DNA of 64,000 bases from Shewanella psychrophila (lineage in GTDB: Bacteria; Pseudomonadota; Gammaproteobacteria; Enterobacterales; Shewanellaceae): positions 3,968,001 to 4,032,000 of the forward strand of contig NZ_CP014782.1 in assembly GCF_002005305.1 (NCBI RefSeq), given 5' to 3'. The notes under the pieces are model-generated. The model had not been told where the DNA came from and ran no database searches. It was given only the letters and a program-made list of their open reading frames with translations. Of this stretch, positions 15,097 through 23,410 are shown one piece after another. Made by a program: the position numbers and the translations under genes. How positions within the stretch are numbered: position 1 is the stretch's first letter; each line of letters begins with the position of its first letter.

Positions 15097-16752
15097 CTAG
15101 CTCCCACTTAGCACATCATGTTGACCCGCTAAATCTGCGGCGACTAAGGCCAGCTGCAGTATTTCACTGGCCTCATCGATACTGAGATCTAACTTGTTCA
15201 AACTAACTTGCAACGCTTCTAGTGATTCTGCACTTTCAACGAGTTGACGCACTTCATCGGTGAAGCCTTCGAGAATGGGCGACATGTCACTGGCAAGACG
15301 TTCGCTCATTTCATCTACATCATCGGCTTCTAGCTTCACTTTCTCGCTTTGGGATTTAAGCGCCACGATGCGCTTGATGGCCATCCGCTTTAGCTTGGCT
15401 TGTGGCTCTTCAAACTCAGCCTCTTTACTCGTAGGTTGAGCGGCTTGCTTTATCAGCACTATTTCGCCTTTTTGTGCCACGGGGATCTGTAATTTGTCCT
15501 GGGCCCACTGCTGAGGAATAGCAAAGCCAATGTCGACCAATTTAGGCAATGACTCGGCATACCCCTTGAGGTCTTCAGCCTCTACTATGTTAAACACCAG
15601 GCGCGGGCTACGGTTAGGCGTGCGATAGCTTTTACCATTGAGCATGTACATCGGCAGCACTAAATCGCGACTTAAGGTGTTACCTATCTGCTTAAGATCT
15701 GAATCCCGTAGCTCCTGGCGAACTTCGTTATGCACATTACCTAGCGCGTTAGTCGAGCTTTTACCGTCTGCCTGACTGGTTAAGGTGCCCCCCAAAATAG
15801 CCTTAGAGACAGTTTTCTCCATCAGGGATATCATGTACTCAAACGGGTCTTTATTGCCTTTGGCTGCCTCTTTAAAGTCGATGTCCATGCCTTTGGGGAT
15901 GATGCCCCCAGCGTTATGGCCAATGCTCATCACCGCACGCAGCAGCGTCGCTTTCTCTGTTTTATCCGCTCCGGTTGGGTATTTACCCAGGCGCAGCGGC
16001 AAGCCGTAGATCTCTAAAAATTCAGCGAGATCGCGCACGCCGTAGTTTTTGAACAAGAACGGCCAGGCAAGTACTCGGGCTAAGCCATTGCGGCCCAGAT
16101 AACCCGACTTAGTCTTATGTACGTGACTTACCCAGCCAAAAGGCTGCAAGGCTGCGCCATTGAGGGTGTTATCACGCAGCCGCAGTTCGTTACGGTCGAC
16201 AACCTCTTTGCTATTGGCGTCATCATTAGCTTGGCCCGTCATAAACCAACTGGGATCTTTAAAATTAAACGCTTCTGGTAGCCAAAGTGTGCCCTGTTGC
16301 TGCCAGACTATTTCGCTGTTTGAAAATCCTTTTAAAATAGCGTCACTCATATCAAAGATGAGATCGTCTAATATCTGCATATCTTCAAGCTGCTCAGTCA
16401 ACATCTCGCCATCTTTAATCTCGGCTGCAGAGGCATTACGTGGCGGCACTATCTGCCATTCAACATCCAACAAGGCACGGCGACGCTTTTGCAGCTCTGA
16501 GAAGATGTGACCGTCTTTCTCCTCCATGTCCTCGGCCAGCTCGCACTGAGCAATAAGATCACCTTGTTCCGCCAAGCTCAATATTCGAGCCAGCTTAGCC
16601 GGTGTTAACCCACGACTCGGGTGTTGGGCATAATGGCTATGAAGATGCGCTAGCTTGGCATTGTCGGTTTGTGATTTCTTAAGCCCTTTCACACTAAAGC
16701 GGGTACCGTTTCTATCTGTTTCAACCGCCTTGTCACTCTTTGTTATAGCCAT
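15097..16752 (-). CDS. Portal protein (DUF935, Mu gp29-like)
   Basis: The protein has 551 residues and is the ring through which DNA enters the head. Family landmarks: HYAQHPSRGLTPAKLARIL near the start, CELAEDMEEKDGHIFSEL, then LLDVEWQIVPP, and GWVSHVHKTKSGYLGRNGL in the middle. It lies 2 bases from the terminase gene and directly before the F-like gene, the Mu order gp28-gp29-gp30. Length is normal for the family. Confidence 0.92.
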   Translation of the reverse strand: MAITKSDKAVETDRNGTRFSVKGLKKSQTDNAKLAHLHSHYAQHPSRGLTPAKLARILSLAEQGDLIAQCELAEDMEEKDGHIFSELQKRRRALLDVEWQIVPPRNASAAEIKDGEMLTEQLEDMQILDDLIFDMSDAILKGFSNSEIVWQQQGTLWLPEAFNFKDPSWFMTGQANDDANSKEVVDRNELRLRDNTLNGAALQPFGWVSHVHKTKSGYLGRNGLARVLAWPFLFKNYGVRDLAEFLEIYGLPLRLGKYPTGADKTEKATLLRAVMSIGHNAGGIIPKGMDIDFKEAAKGNKDPFEYMISLMEKTVSKAILGGTLTSQADGKSSTNALGNVHNEVRQELRDSDLKQIGNTLSRDLVLPMYMLNGKSYRTPNRSPRLVFNIVEAEDLKGYAESLPKLVDIGFAIPQQWAQDKLQIPVAQKGEIVLIKQAAQPTSKEAEFEEPQAKLKRMAIKRIVALKSQSEKVKLEADDVDEMSERLASDMSPILEGFTDEVRQLVESAESLEALQVSLNKLDLSIDEASEILQLALVAADLAGQHDVLSGS

Positions 16753-16754
16753 GA

Positions 16755-18332
16755 TTAATAAGTTCCTCGATCAAAGCTGTGATAATCATCATTAGAGTCA
16801 TCCTCATCGCTGCCTTTACCGGGGATTGCGGTAAATTCAATCACGCCCCCTTCCATCCAGCTGGCTCTTATGCCCATAGCTAGCGCCACGGCAAAATCAC
16901 CATGACGCTGCTGCCCTGTGGTCGCGCTCTTGTCTGAGCCTTTATCTATTTTTGGGGTGCCGTTGGTGACCTTGATTTTGGCCATGTCATCGAGAATGTC
17001 CTGATGGCGGGGAATAGTGAGGTTTAAATCTTCAAATTCAGCCTTAAGCTTGGGCATCCACTCGCGGTACCAAGCCTCACTTAACATCACTTGCTCGACC
17101 ATCTCGGTGCCATAGCGGAACATCGCCGCCTCGGCCAGATAGCCACCGTTACCCGTGGCATCGAATGCCATGCCCTGGAGGCGAGGTAAGTTGTCACAGA
17201 TGTAGAACAAAATCTCCCGCTGAGCGTCATAGGTCAACTTGGCCAGCTCCACCACAAACGGGGTGCGTTTACTCAAATCGGGCGCGATCTCTAAGGGCAA
17301 AAACACCGACAGATCGCCCTTGCGGGCAAAATCCTCACCAAAGGCATGGTTCCAGAGCGGGTTTAGCTTCTCCAGGTACGGCTTAATCTGCTCACACCAT
17401 TCTTTGACCTGAATGTTGCGGTGAGCCTCTGACCAGGTCTCAAAGTCTTTAGGCGCTTCAAGGGTGATAATAGGGATGGAGTTGTCTTTAACCATCGCCT
17501 CTTCGATGAGCACCCGCTTAATGTAAGTACCGCCCCCTTGTTTGGGCACGCAACTGTATTCCTCTAACGCATCTTCTTCACAGGCGGTGGCCTTGAGTAG
17601 CCCAGCTTTCCAGGAGTCCTCTAACGCCTGGCTCCACTCAATTTTACGAATTTGGCAGATACGCTTATACAGCCCCTCGTGACAGGCATCGTCGAGGGTG
17701 ATGCGATGCACGCTGTAATCTTTCTTACCCGCACGGCTATCATTAATCAGCTCATTAAATTGATTGTCTGTGCCATTATGGGTACTGATGAGGCGCACCT
17801 TAGCGCCCCACATGGTGAGTGCTAATGCCGCCTTGAGCACTTCACCTAAGCGATCGTGGAACGCGGCCTCATCGATGGTGACGTTACCCTGCATACCACG
17901 CAGGTTGCTTGGGTTAGATGACAGCGCCTGAATTTTATAACCTGAGTCGAAATAGATGGCGAAGGTAAGAATGTCCTTATCGCCATCCTCGTCGCGGAAG
18001 ATCTCCTCTTGAATTTCACCCGCAGCCTTATTAAACGCCTTGGCCCACATGGCTGCAGCATCGATAAACTCCCGCGCCATCTCCTTGTTAGAGCCAACAT
18101 AGTAATGGTTGGTACCACCCGCATTGCGCGCAACTGCAGCGGTGAGTACCCCATCGGCAGCTTCTGCCCAGGTCAGGCCTGTACGGCGAGACTTTTCGGC
18201 AATTTTGAGCTGTGACTCGTCGGCTATCCAGCGTTTCTGGTATGGCAGTAACACCTCGGTCGGATCAAACTGGGCCATCTCTTGCTGTATAGCCTCGGCT
18301 GACGGTTGAATGACTCGCTGCGCGTGAGTCAT
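16755..18332 (-). CDS. Terminase large subunit (Mu gp28-like)
   Basis: This 525-residue packaging motor has an ATPase half, with a deviant Walker A (AEKSRRTGLTW, about 40-50) and a Walker B NVTIDEAAFHD, and a nuclease half with acidic clusters (MAFDATGNGGYLAEAA). Mu-type phages package by headful from host-flanked prophage copies, which is this enzyme's task. The start overlaps the end of the gp27-like gene. Confidence 0.92.
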   Translation of the reverse strand: MTHAQRVIQPSAEAIQQEMAQFDPTEVLLPYQKRWIADESQLKIAEKSRRTGLTWAEAADGVLTAAVARNAGGTNHYYVGSNKEMAREFIDAAAMWAKAFNKAAGEIQEEIFRDEDGDKDILTFAIYFDSGYKIQALSSNPSNLRGMQGNVTIDEAAFHDRLGEVLKAALALTMWGAKVRLISTHNGTDNQFNELINDSRAGKKDYSVHRITLDDACHEGLYKRICQIRKIEWSQALEDSWKAGLLKATACEEDALEEYSCVPKQGGGTYIKRVLIEEAMVKDNSIPIITLEAPKDFETWSEAHRNIQVKEWCEQIKPYLEKLNPLWNHAFGEDFARKGDLSVFLPLEIAPDLSKRTPFVVELAKLTYDAQREILFYICDNLPRLQGMAFDATGNGGYLAEAAMFRYGTEMVEQVMLSEAWYREWMPKLKAEFEDLNLTIPRHQDILDDMAKIKVTNGTPKIDKGSDKSATTGQQRHGDFAVALAMGIRASWMEGGVIEFTAIPGKGSDEDDSNDDYHSFDRGTY

Positions 18333-18898
18333 CAGACTATCCCCAATATTTCACGCTTAATAGACTCGACGGCCTTGGCGGTGAGTCCAGCCTGTGAGGC
18401 AACTTTCACTGCAGCGTTCGCCGCTTCTTCAGCAAACACCTTGCGGATCTCTTTCTCGCGCTTGTGGCTGGCCATAGCGGCAGATTCGAGACGCTGAACC
18501 GCTAACATGGCATCTTTGATCATGCCGACATCTGCGGTTTCGCCGTCTTCGTTAAGCAAGGCTTTAAACAGCTGGCTGCGAGCCATCTCAAGAATGAGCT
18601 TGGTCACTTCGCCCGTGGGTTTATCGCCAAGCTCGGCTGTCCATACCTGGGTGATCTCACGCATTTCACGCAGGCTCTTGCCCACGGCTTCCATCTTGCT
18701 GGCATAGCGGTTCAAACCAGCGCGGGAAAGTTGTTGCTCTTCGGGCAGACCTGCAGCCTCAATCAGCACATTGATCTCATCGAGCAACTCCATCTGGGTA
18801 ATGGAGCCATCACGCAAACCTGTGTCGAGTTTCTTACGGATCCCATCGGGCAGAAGATCAACTTTAGAACGACGGCCTCTTGTTGCGGTATCGCTCAT
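18332..18898 (-). CDS. Terminase small subunit-like (DUF3486, Mu gp27)
   Basis: 188 residues of the DUF3486 family: a basic N-terminus (RGRRSKVDLLPDGIRKKLD), the LRDGSITQMELLDEIN segment, then a helical body. These proteins precede gp28 in Mu-like phages and probably recognise DNA for packaging. It is coupled to both neighbours by very short gaps. Confidence 0.88.
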   Translation of the reverse strand: MSDTATRGRRSKVDLLPDGIRKKLDTGLRDGSITQMELLDEINVLIEAAGLPEEQQLSRAGLNRYASKMEAVGKSLREMREITQVWTAELGDKPTGEVTKLILEMARSQLFKALLNEDGETADVGMIKDAMLAVQRLESAAMASHKREKEIRKVFAEEAANAAVKVASQAGLTAKAVESIKREILGIV

Positions 18899-18900
18899 GT

Positions 18901-19197
18901 CTACTCCCCCGCTCTGGGGCGCTTGATGCCAGGAACAACAGCACGACCATTAGCAACATCTTCGCCTCTAGCGGTGAGCACCGCTTTTTGAGTGCTGCCC
19001 ACTTTATCTAGCGTGACTAAATCTTGTTCGGCGAGCCATGCTAATTGCGTTCGCAGACCGTCACGACTGATATCCAGTCCATAGGCATTGAGCCCGTCCT
19101 GCAGGATAGACTCATTAAGGTCAAAGCCTGGGACTTCACCGAGTAAGCGTAAAATCACCAGCCGCTGGTGCTCGTTCATTATTTGTTTAAGCGCCAT
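18901..19197 (-). CDS. Mu gp26-like small winged-helix protein
   Basis: 98 residues with a winged-helix look: HQRLVILRLLGEVPGF, then a recognition-type helix around RDGLRTQLAWLAEQDLV, and a wing with KAVLTARGEDVA. This matches the small proteins at the gp26 position of Mu-like prophages. The function is unknown; a DNA-binding role in packaging or regulation is inferred. Confidence 0.75.
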   Translation of the reverse strand: MALKQIMNEHQRLVILRLLGEVPGFDLNESILQDGLNAYGLDISRDGLRTQLAWLAEQDLVTLDKVGSTQKAVLTARGEDVANGRAVVPGIKRPRAGE

Positions 19198-19527
19198 TTA
19201 ATCGTTCCTTAATTCGTTTTCGAGTAACAGATCTGTTTTACGCTCCAGACGGCTAATCCCCTCCTGGGTCGCGTTAATCGTTTCAGCCAGACCACTAAGC
19301 GTCTTATCGAGCCGATGTACTTCTTCCTTGGTGGGCATGTGCTTCATGTCGGCCTTGACGTATTCCATGCTGTGACCAAGCGTGATCACTTTTTGCTTAA
19401 GCTCTTTGTGCTCTGCACGGGTAACGAAGCGCGTGGATAACCAAGCCAGTACGCCAACAAATGCGAAGTAAACCAGCGCAGAGAGCCATTTGAAATTGGT
19501 GTTGATGAAGCTAAAAACATCATCCAT
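19198..19527 (-). CDS. DUF2730 / Mu gp25-like membrane-anchored protein
   Basis: From MDDVFSF (start 19527, overlapping the upstream gene) it has 109 residues: one membrane helix (about 12-30, LSALVYFAFVGVLAWL) followed by a coiled coil. This is the DUF2730 pattern found in Mu-like lysis regions. It may be spanin-like or a lysis accessory, but that is not established. Confidence 0.75.
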   Translation of the reverse strand: MDDVFSFINTNFKWLSALVYFAFVGVLAWLSTRFVTRAEHKELKQKVITLGHSMEYVKADMKHMPTKEEVHRLDKTLSGLAETINATQEGISRLERKTDLLLENELRND

Positions 19528-19750
19528 GGCGCTGTTTCTCTGTGAGGCTTTGACAGTCAATGCAACGTACTGCCTCAGGCACGTATCGAAGTCGTTCGAG
19601 AGAAATCACAACACCACACCCCAAACAATGACGCTGACCACCTAGCTCGAAGGCTTGTTCACTTTGATGGCTGTTACGCTGTTGTTTGGCCAGTGCATCA
19701 TCTCGGTAGCGCTGCTCTAACTCACTGGCACGATCAAACTGGTCGCTCAT
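19520..19750 (-). CDS. TraR/DksA-type zinc-finger protein
   Basis: 76 residues with a C4 zinc finger, CLGCGVVISLERLRYVPEA followed by CIDC, and an N-terminal helical hairpin. Phage and plasmid members of this family bind RNA polymerase in the secondary channel and alter promoter choice. Its place in the lysis/late cluster suggests a role in switching host transcription. It overlaps both neighbours by a few bases. Confidence 0.85.
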   Translation of the reverse strand: MSDQFDRASELEQRYRDDALAKQQRNSHQSEQAFELGGQRHCLGCGVVISLERLRYVPEAVRCIDCQSLTEKQRHG

Positions 19751-20346
19751 TGACCGACTCCTTTATTAGATAAGTTTTTACTGAACATGCCCTGTTGGTG
19801 ATTCATCATCAGACTCTTATCCTGACTTCCTTTAGATGAGCCAAACCAGAAATTTAATATCTGCGGAATCGCAGCGGTCAATACACCAATCACGGTGCTG
19901 AGCATGCCAAACAACAAAGGATTGATTTCAACACCTTGTGAGCCATTAACGGCCCCCGCATTAACGGCAAAGTAGGCCAACAAGCCTGTAATAGTGAAGT
20001 ACCCCAATACAAACAGAGCCGATAACAGGATTTGCGGCCAACTGTTTTGCTGGAATAACTCACGTGCATCGGCCCTATCCTGGTACTCCAGATCTTGCTC
20101 TTTAATGTTGAGCTCTTTGAGCTGCACCTTGAGTCCAGCATCGATATTACGCAGAGCAATGAGTTGCTCAGGAGTCGCGTTTTTTATCTGTTTAGCCAGT
20201 ACCTCTGGCTCACTCTCGTCGCTGCCCAATGCCAGCTGCACCGCGGAAATAGCCAAGGCAGCAAACGGGCCACCGATGATCTTGCCTGCCAACGGCGCAA
20301 TCGCGGATATGGTTTTTCCTAGATCAAAGTCATCAAACCAGCTCAT
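19747..20346 (-). CDS. Holin (3-TM phage holin family)
   Basis: 199 residues. The N-terminal GKTISAIAPLAGKIIGGPFA segment and the ALAISAVQLALG helix are typical of 3-TM holins, followed by a charged helical linker and two further membrane helices (ILLSALFVLGYFTITGLLAYF and LLFGMLSTVIGVLTAAI). It makes the lesions that release the endolysin. It stands next to the endolysin with one small gene between. Confidence 0.85.
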   Translation of the reverse strand: MSWFDDFDLGKTISAIAPLAGKIIGGPFAALAISAVQLALGSDESEPEVLAKQIKNATPEQLIALRNIDAGLKVQLKELNIKEQDLEYQDRADARELFQQNSWPQILLSALFVLGYFTITGLLAYFAVNAGAVNGSQGVEINPLLFGMLSTVIGVLTAAIPQILNFWFGSSKGSQDKSLMMNHQQGMFSKNLSNKGVGQ

Positions 20347-20621
20347 GGGTGGCTCCTTAGCATTTGGTGGATCTCGTTGAGGGATTGCCTAGCGATGTCA
20401 GCCGTAGAGGTAGAGCTAATTGCCCGCAGCTTTAGCCGCTGCGCCTGTATATCGACCAGACTCACACTGTTCCAACCCTGGATAAATTGGCTCTGCCAGG
20501 TGGTATCGTGACTGTAGAGGGGGCAAGCTTGGAGGCTGATGCAGTCATCAATACGTTGCGTCTCAGCAACAAGACGCTGTTCGCGCCCCGCTTGATAGCG
20601 TTCAAGTTGGCGACGATTCAT
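20343..20621 (-). CDS. Small lysis-region protein (RMF-like motif, tentative)
   Basis: 92 residues from the ATG at 20621 (AGAGAGG upstream; overlaps the endolysin stop). The sequence RRQLERYQAGREQR, a CPLYSHDTTWQSQFIQGW stretch and its W..GW end resemble the ribosome modulation factor/CrpP pattern seen in some Mu-like phages. The match is weak and the function is not certain. Confidence 0.5.
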   Translation of the reverse strand: MNRRQLERYQAGREQRLVAETQRIDDCISLQACPLYSHDTTWQSQFIQGWNSVSLVDIQAQRLKLRAISSTSTADIARQSLNEIHQMLRSHP

Positions 20622-21202
20622 GCTGCCTCTCTCGATTGCCATCCCTTCCAGCTATAGCGATTGGCAGCTTGATAGATTGCCAGTTGCAGCTTAGTGAGGC
20701 GATGCATCCAACCTAATAAGAATGTTGCCTGGCTAAGATCTTTCATTACAATGCGGGCATATTTACGTCCACGTCGAGCCAAATACAACGTCAATAAGTC
20801 ATTGTGATTATGACGGTCGATAGCCGCCAAAGTATTAGGCCCAAGAATGCCATCAGGCTTGGCCTTTATCGCACGTTGCAACATCTCAATAGCCATGCGT
20901 GCCCCATGGTTTACCGCAGCATCAAACACGGCAATGGCTAATACATTTGACAGCTCATCACATCGACACACACACCAATAATCTCGGTGGTAGATACGTT
21001 TGGCTTTATCAATGGTAAGCGTATTGAAATCAAGATTCGGATAAGCGCGGCGACTGAGACCAAATAGCGTTTCACCACCTCGGTCGGCAACATGATTGGA
21101 GTGACCACCTTCAGCGGATAATATCCATTTGAAGGCCAGTTGATATGTCTGACTTAAACGCTGATTAAGTGTTGAGACTTTGAATGTTTGACGGTGAGCC
21201 AT
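20618..21202 (-). CDS. Endolysin, GH108-type muramidase
   Basis: 194 residues. The catalytic glutamate is in EGGHSNHVADRGGETLFGLS (Glu31), the signature of glycoside hydrolase family 108, and the C-terminal part (about 100-150) has a KPDGILGPNTLAAID peptidoglycan-binding motif. There is no signal peptide, so it depends on the holin. Oddly, the ATG at 21202 directly follows the U-run of a terminator and has no Shine-Dalgarno sequence; either the start is leaderless-like or the true start lies further in. Confidence 0.9.
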   Translation of the reverse strand: MAHRQTFKVSTLNQRLSQTYQLAFKWILSAEGGHSNHVADRGGETLFGLSRRAYPNLDFNTLTIDKAKRIYHRDYWCVCRCDELSNVLAIAVFDAAVNHGARMAIEMLQRAIKAKPDGILGPNTLAAIDRHNHNDLLTLYLARRGRKYARIVMKDLSQATFLLGWMHRLTKLQLAIYQAANRYSWKGWQSREAA

Positions 21203-21244
21203 AAAAAAACCGAGACAAGGAACATAGGCTCATTGTCTCGGTTT
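21203..21244 (-). terminator. Rho-independent terminator abutting the endolysin start
   Basis: On the minus strand AAACCGAGACAA and TTGTCTCGGTTT form a 12-bp stem with a 14-base loop, followed by a run of seven T ending exactly at the endolysin ATG. It would stop transcripts coming from the toxin/immunity block. The same element is at 40267-40308. Confidence 0.9.
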
Positions 21245-21256
21245 CGGGTGTTTGAC

Positions 21257-21280
21257 AGGATTGGAAAGGTTTCGGGATTA
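21257..21280. repeat. 24-bp repeat, copy B (downstream edge of cargo block 1)
   Basis: Identical over 24 bases to 9532-9555 and 40329-40352. Here it lies between the remnant immunity gene and the terminator in front of the endolysin. A shorter motif GGTTTCGGG also occurs nearby at 21239-21248. Confidence 0.85.
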
Positions 21281-21318
21281 GAATGCCGCACAGACAACAT
21301 TAAATGAAGACCAGGCTA

Positions 21319-21380
21319 TTAAGCTCCGTGTTGCTTCAATGTGATGCTAACCATAGAAGCCATATCGGCAATTAAATTCA
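21319..21380 (-). pseudogene. 3' remnant of a GAD-like/DUF1851 immunity gene
   Basis: The minus strand reads LNLIADMASMVSITLKQHGA and a stop, which is the C-terminus of the immunity protein at 40391-41065 with eight codons missing. The deletion lies between two copies of a CATATC repeat. The rest of that gene is absent here, replaced by other immunity genes. It shows that this locus once held the same immunity gene as copy 2. Confidence 0.85.
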
Positions 21381-21389
21381 AATGTAGAG

Positions 21390-21887
21390 TTAATCTTCTA
21401 TCAATACCACCACCGCTTTGTTCTGTGCGGCAGCATCTCGGAAAGTCACAAAATATTTGTCGCGTACCATCTCATAAGCCTGTGGTTCCAGTTCACCGGC
21501 TTTGGCCTCCACCATACCGACAACCGCTTGTGCATCGGGTGTCGTAATATCAAGATCAATATTCACTGCCATGGCGCTAGATAAATCTTTCACCATGTCG
21601 GTAGGGAAAAAGCCAAACTGACCACTAATATCGGCATCTGGACTGATAAGCTTATGAGGGTAGAAATTAAAGCTGCACATCGGTAATAAATGGCTATTAC
21701 CCGCTAATGCATCCCACATTTCAAGAGCTGGCATAAAACCGCGGATATTCAGCTCTAGGGTTTGCCAACGGATCGCCTCCTCATCGACGATTTCGAGTAA
21801 GGTTTGGTATGTCGACTCATCATCCCCTGCGATCTGTGTCGGGAAAGCGGCCTCATCAATCAACAACAGGTGAATTAAACTACTCAT
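21390..21887 (-). CDS. Putative immunity protein (DUF1877-like)
   Basis: A 165-residue protein downstream of the toxin block. The pattern (GQFGFFPTDMVKDLSSAM followed by a Tyr/Phe-rich helix and an AVVVLIED end) is like DUF1877 proteins, many of which are predicted immunity factors. No signal peptide or membrane helix. I rate the family call as moderate and the immunity role as inference from context: it lies with another immunity-like gene between the active immunity gene and the old remnant. Confidence 0.55.
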   Translation of the reverse strand: MSSLIHLLLIDEAAFPTQIAGDDESTYQTLLEIVDEEAIRWQTLELNIRGFMPALEMWDALAGNSHLLPMCSFNFYPHKLISPDADISGQFGFFPTDMVKDLSSAMAVNIDLDITTPDAQAVVGMVEAKAGELEPQAYEMVRDKYFVTFRDAAAQNKAVVVLIED

Positions 21888-21892
21888 ATTGC

Positions 21893-22651
21893 TTAAGCAT
21901 CCTTAGCAATTAAAAATAAAGGTAAATACAGTGACTGAGTGCTACAAGACCATCGATGTAAGTCTTGTCCAAGTTTTGCCATGGTAAGGGCATTTAAACA
22001 CATGAAACCCTGTTCCATCTCTTTTAAGTCACCGAACTTACATTGCTCAGTATGCCAAGCAATGGCCTTATCTATACTGGCTTGCCACTTTACTTGATCG
22101 CCATCAACCAGTGCCTGGATAGCTTCAATTAGCGGCAGAATATACTGTAAAACGTCTTTGTCTTTTGCTGTATGGGCTGCAGTTAACGCGGCATCTAACA
22201 GTGGGGCACTGGGTAATATTCCCGTGCCAATCTTTAGCAATAAATGGTCGTATAAATAACACGCGTGATTGATGATTTGATTATCGGGTAACGACCACTC
22301 ACTGTTTTGCAATTTCTCTAATAACTCAGAGGAGCCAAACAAGAGCACAATGTTCATCTCTTGCTGAATGGTCCAATCCACTTTCTGGGTTTTTAATTGA
22401 GGATCGAAGCCTCGTAAAAAAGCAAAGGGGGCCGCTTGTTGAAAATACGGTTTTACCTTTTCATACTCTTCGAGTACATAATGAGCATAAGCTAGATTGA
22501 TATATTTCCCTGCCACAACAAAAGTGGCTTGCTGCCTAGAGCCAATATCACGGCTTGTATCTTGTATATGAGGAATTCTTTTTGCTAACACCATTGGCGC
22601 ACGCCTAAAAAGACGGTCAAAATCAATTTCTGCTTTATTGAGTTTTAACAT
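21893..22651 (-). CDS. Putative immunity protein (Imm49-like)
   Basis: From the ATG at 22651 (AAAGGATAATT upstream) it has 252 residues, entirely helical in appearance, with conserved-looking aromatic and leucine positions (AGKYINLAYAHYVLEEYEK and YLPLFLIAKDA near the end). This is the style of the Imm49 immunity family. Its stop precedes the next gene by 5 bases. Orphan immunity genes accumulate downstream of polymorphic toxins to resist related toxins; that reading is inference. Confidence 0.6.
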   Translation of the reverse strand: MLKLNKAEIDFDRLFRRAPMVLAKRIPHIQDTSRDIGSRQQATFVVAGKYINLAYAHYVLEEYEKVKPYFQQAAPFAFLRGFDPQLKTQKVDWTIQQEMNIVLLFGSSELLEKLQNSEWSLPDNQIINHACYLYDHLLLKIGTGILPSAPLLDAALTAAHTAKDKDVLQYILPLIEAIQALVDGDQVKWQASIDKAIAWHTEQCKFGDLKEMEQGFMCLNALTMAKLGQDLHRWSCSTQSLYLPLFLIAKDA

Positions 22652-22743
22652 AATTATCCTTTCAAAAGAGGTTGTAATCAATCCGAAGTCACTACGCCAT
22701 AAATGCTCGCCTAAGAAGGTTTAAACATACGCTTTCAATCAGC

Positions 22744-23409
22744 TTAGTTATGTAGTGCATTCGACATAGCAACAATGTCAGCCATAACCGTCTTTTCACC
22801 GAGATCGGCTAAGAATGACAGATGTTCAATAACCTTAACTTTCTGTAAATTTTCTAACTTAGGTGCACCACCTATTGCCAGCGCAGGAACAAAGCCATAC
22901 ATCTCATCAGCTTCTAGTGGGCCAAGTCGCACCATGGCTCGATCAAAAAGAGGGTTATCATCTAGGTCCTCTTCTTCTACTTCATCTTTAGAGCAAGTTG
23001 AAAAAAATAGGTCAATGGTTAAATCTCCCCCTCTTTCTTGCAAATCAGCAGTTTTGTCAGTCGGAAATATCATACTATAACAAGGATTTATATCGAGGCA
23101 TGGACCGGTCTTTTCTCCCCAAATTAATAAACGCCCAAAAGCTCCACGTGCAATCACATAATAATTATCCTTCCCAACGAATGGCGTCCTGGCCAACCAT
23201 TCCTCTAAAATTTCGGCGTAATCATTAGGGTTTACTATCCAGAAAATTCCTTCACCCCACCCACAAAAGCCATATTCATGCCAGTATTCCAATAAACGAT
23301 TGGGGAGTTTTTCTCTATATTCTTCTACAATCGTTGAAGTTACTGAGCTTGCTTTAATTGCTGGACCAAAACCTTCAAAGTTATAAAAGTTATCAAAATA
23401 TTTATTCAT
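22744..23409 (-). CDS. Cognate immunity protein (GAD-like + DUF1851)
   Basis: 221 residues with the two-part pattern of Tdi-type immunity proteins: an N-terminal GAD-like region (SSTIVEEYREKLPNRLLEYW-like, YGFCGWGEGIFWIVNP) and a C-terminal DUF1851 part (SFLADLGEKTVMADI). It begins 1 base after the toxin stop, as expected for a cognate pair. It is related to but clearly different from the protein at 40391-41065, matching the different toxin tips. It would bind and block the toxin's nuclease domain. Confidence 0.85.
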   Translation of the reverse strand: MNKYFDNFYNFEGFGPAIKASSVTSTIVEEYREKLPNRLLEYWHEYGFCGWGEGIFWIVNPNDYAEILEEWLARTPFVGKDNYYVIARGAFGRLLIWGEKTGPCLDINPCYSMIFPTDKTADLQERGGDLTIDLFFSTCSKDEVEEEDLDDNPLFDRAMVRLGPLEADEMYGFVPALAIGGAPKLENLQKVKVIEHLSFLADLGEKTVMADIVAMSNALHN

Positions 23410-23410
23410 A

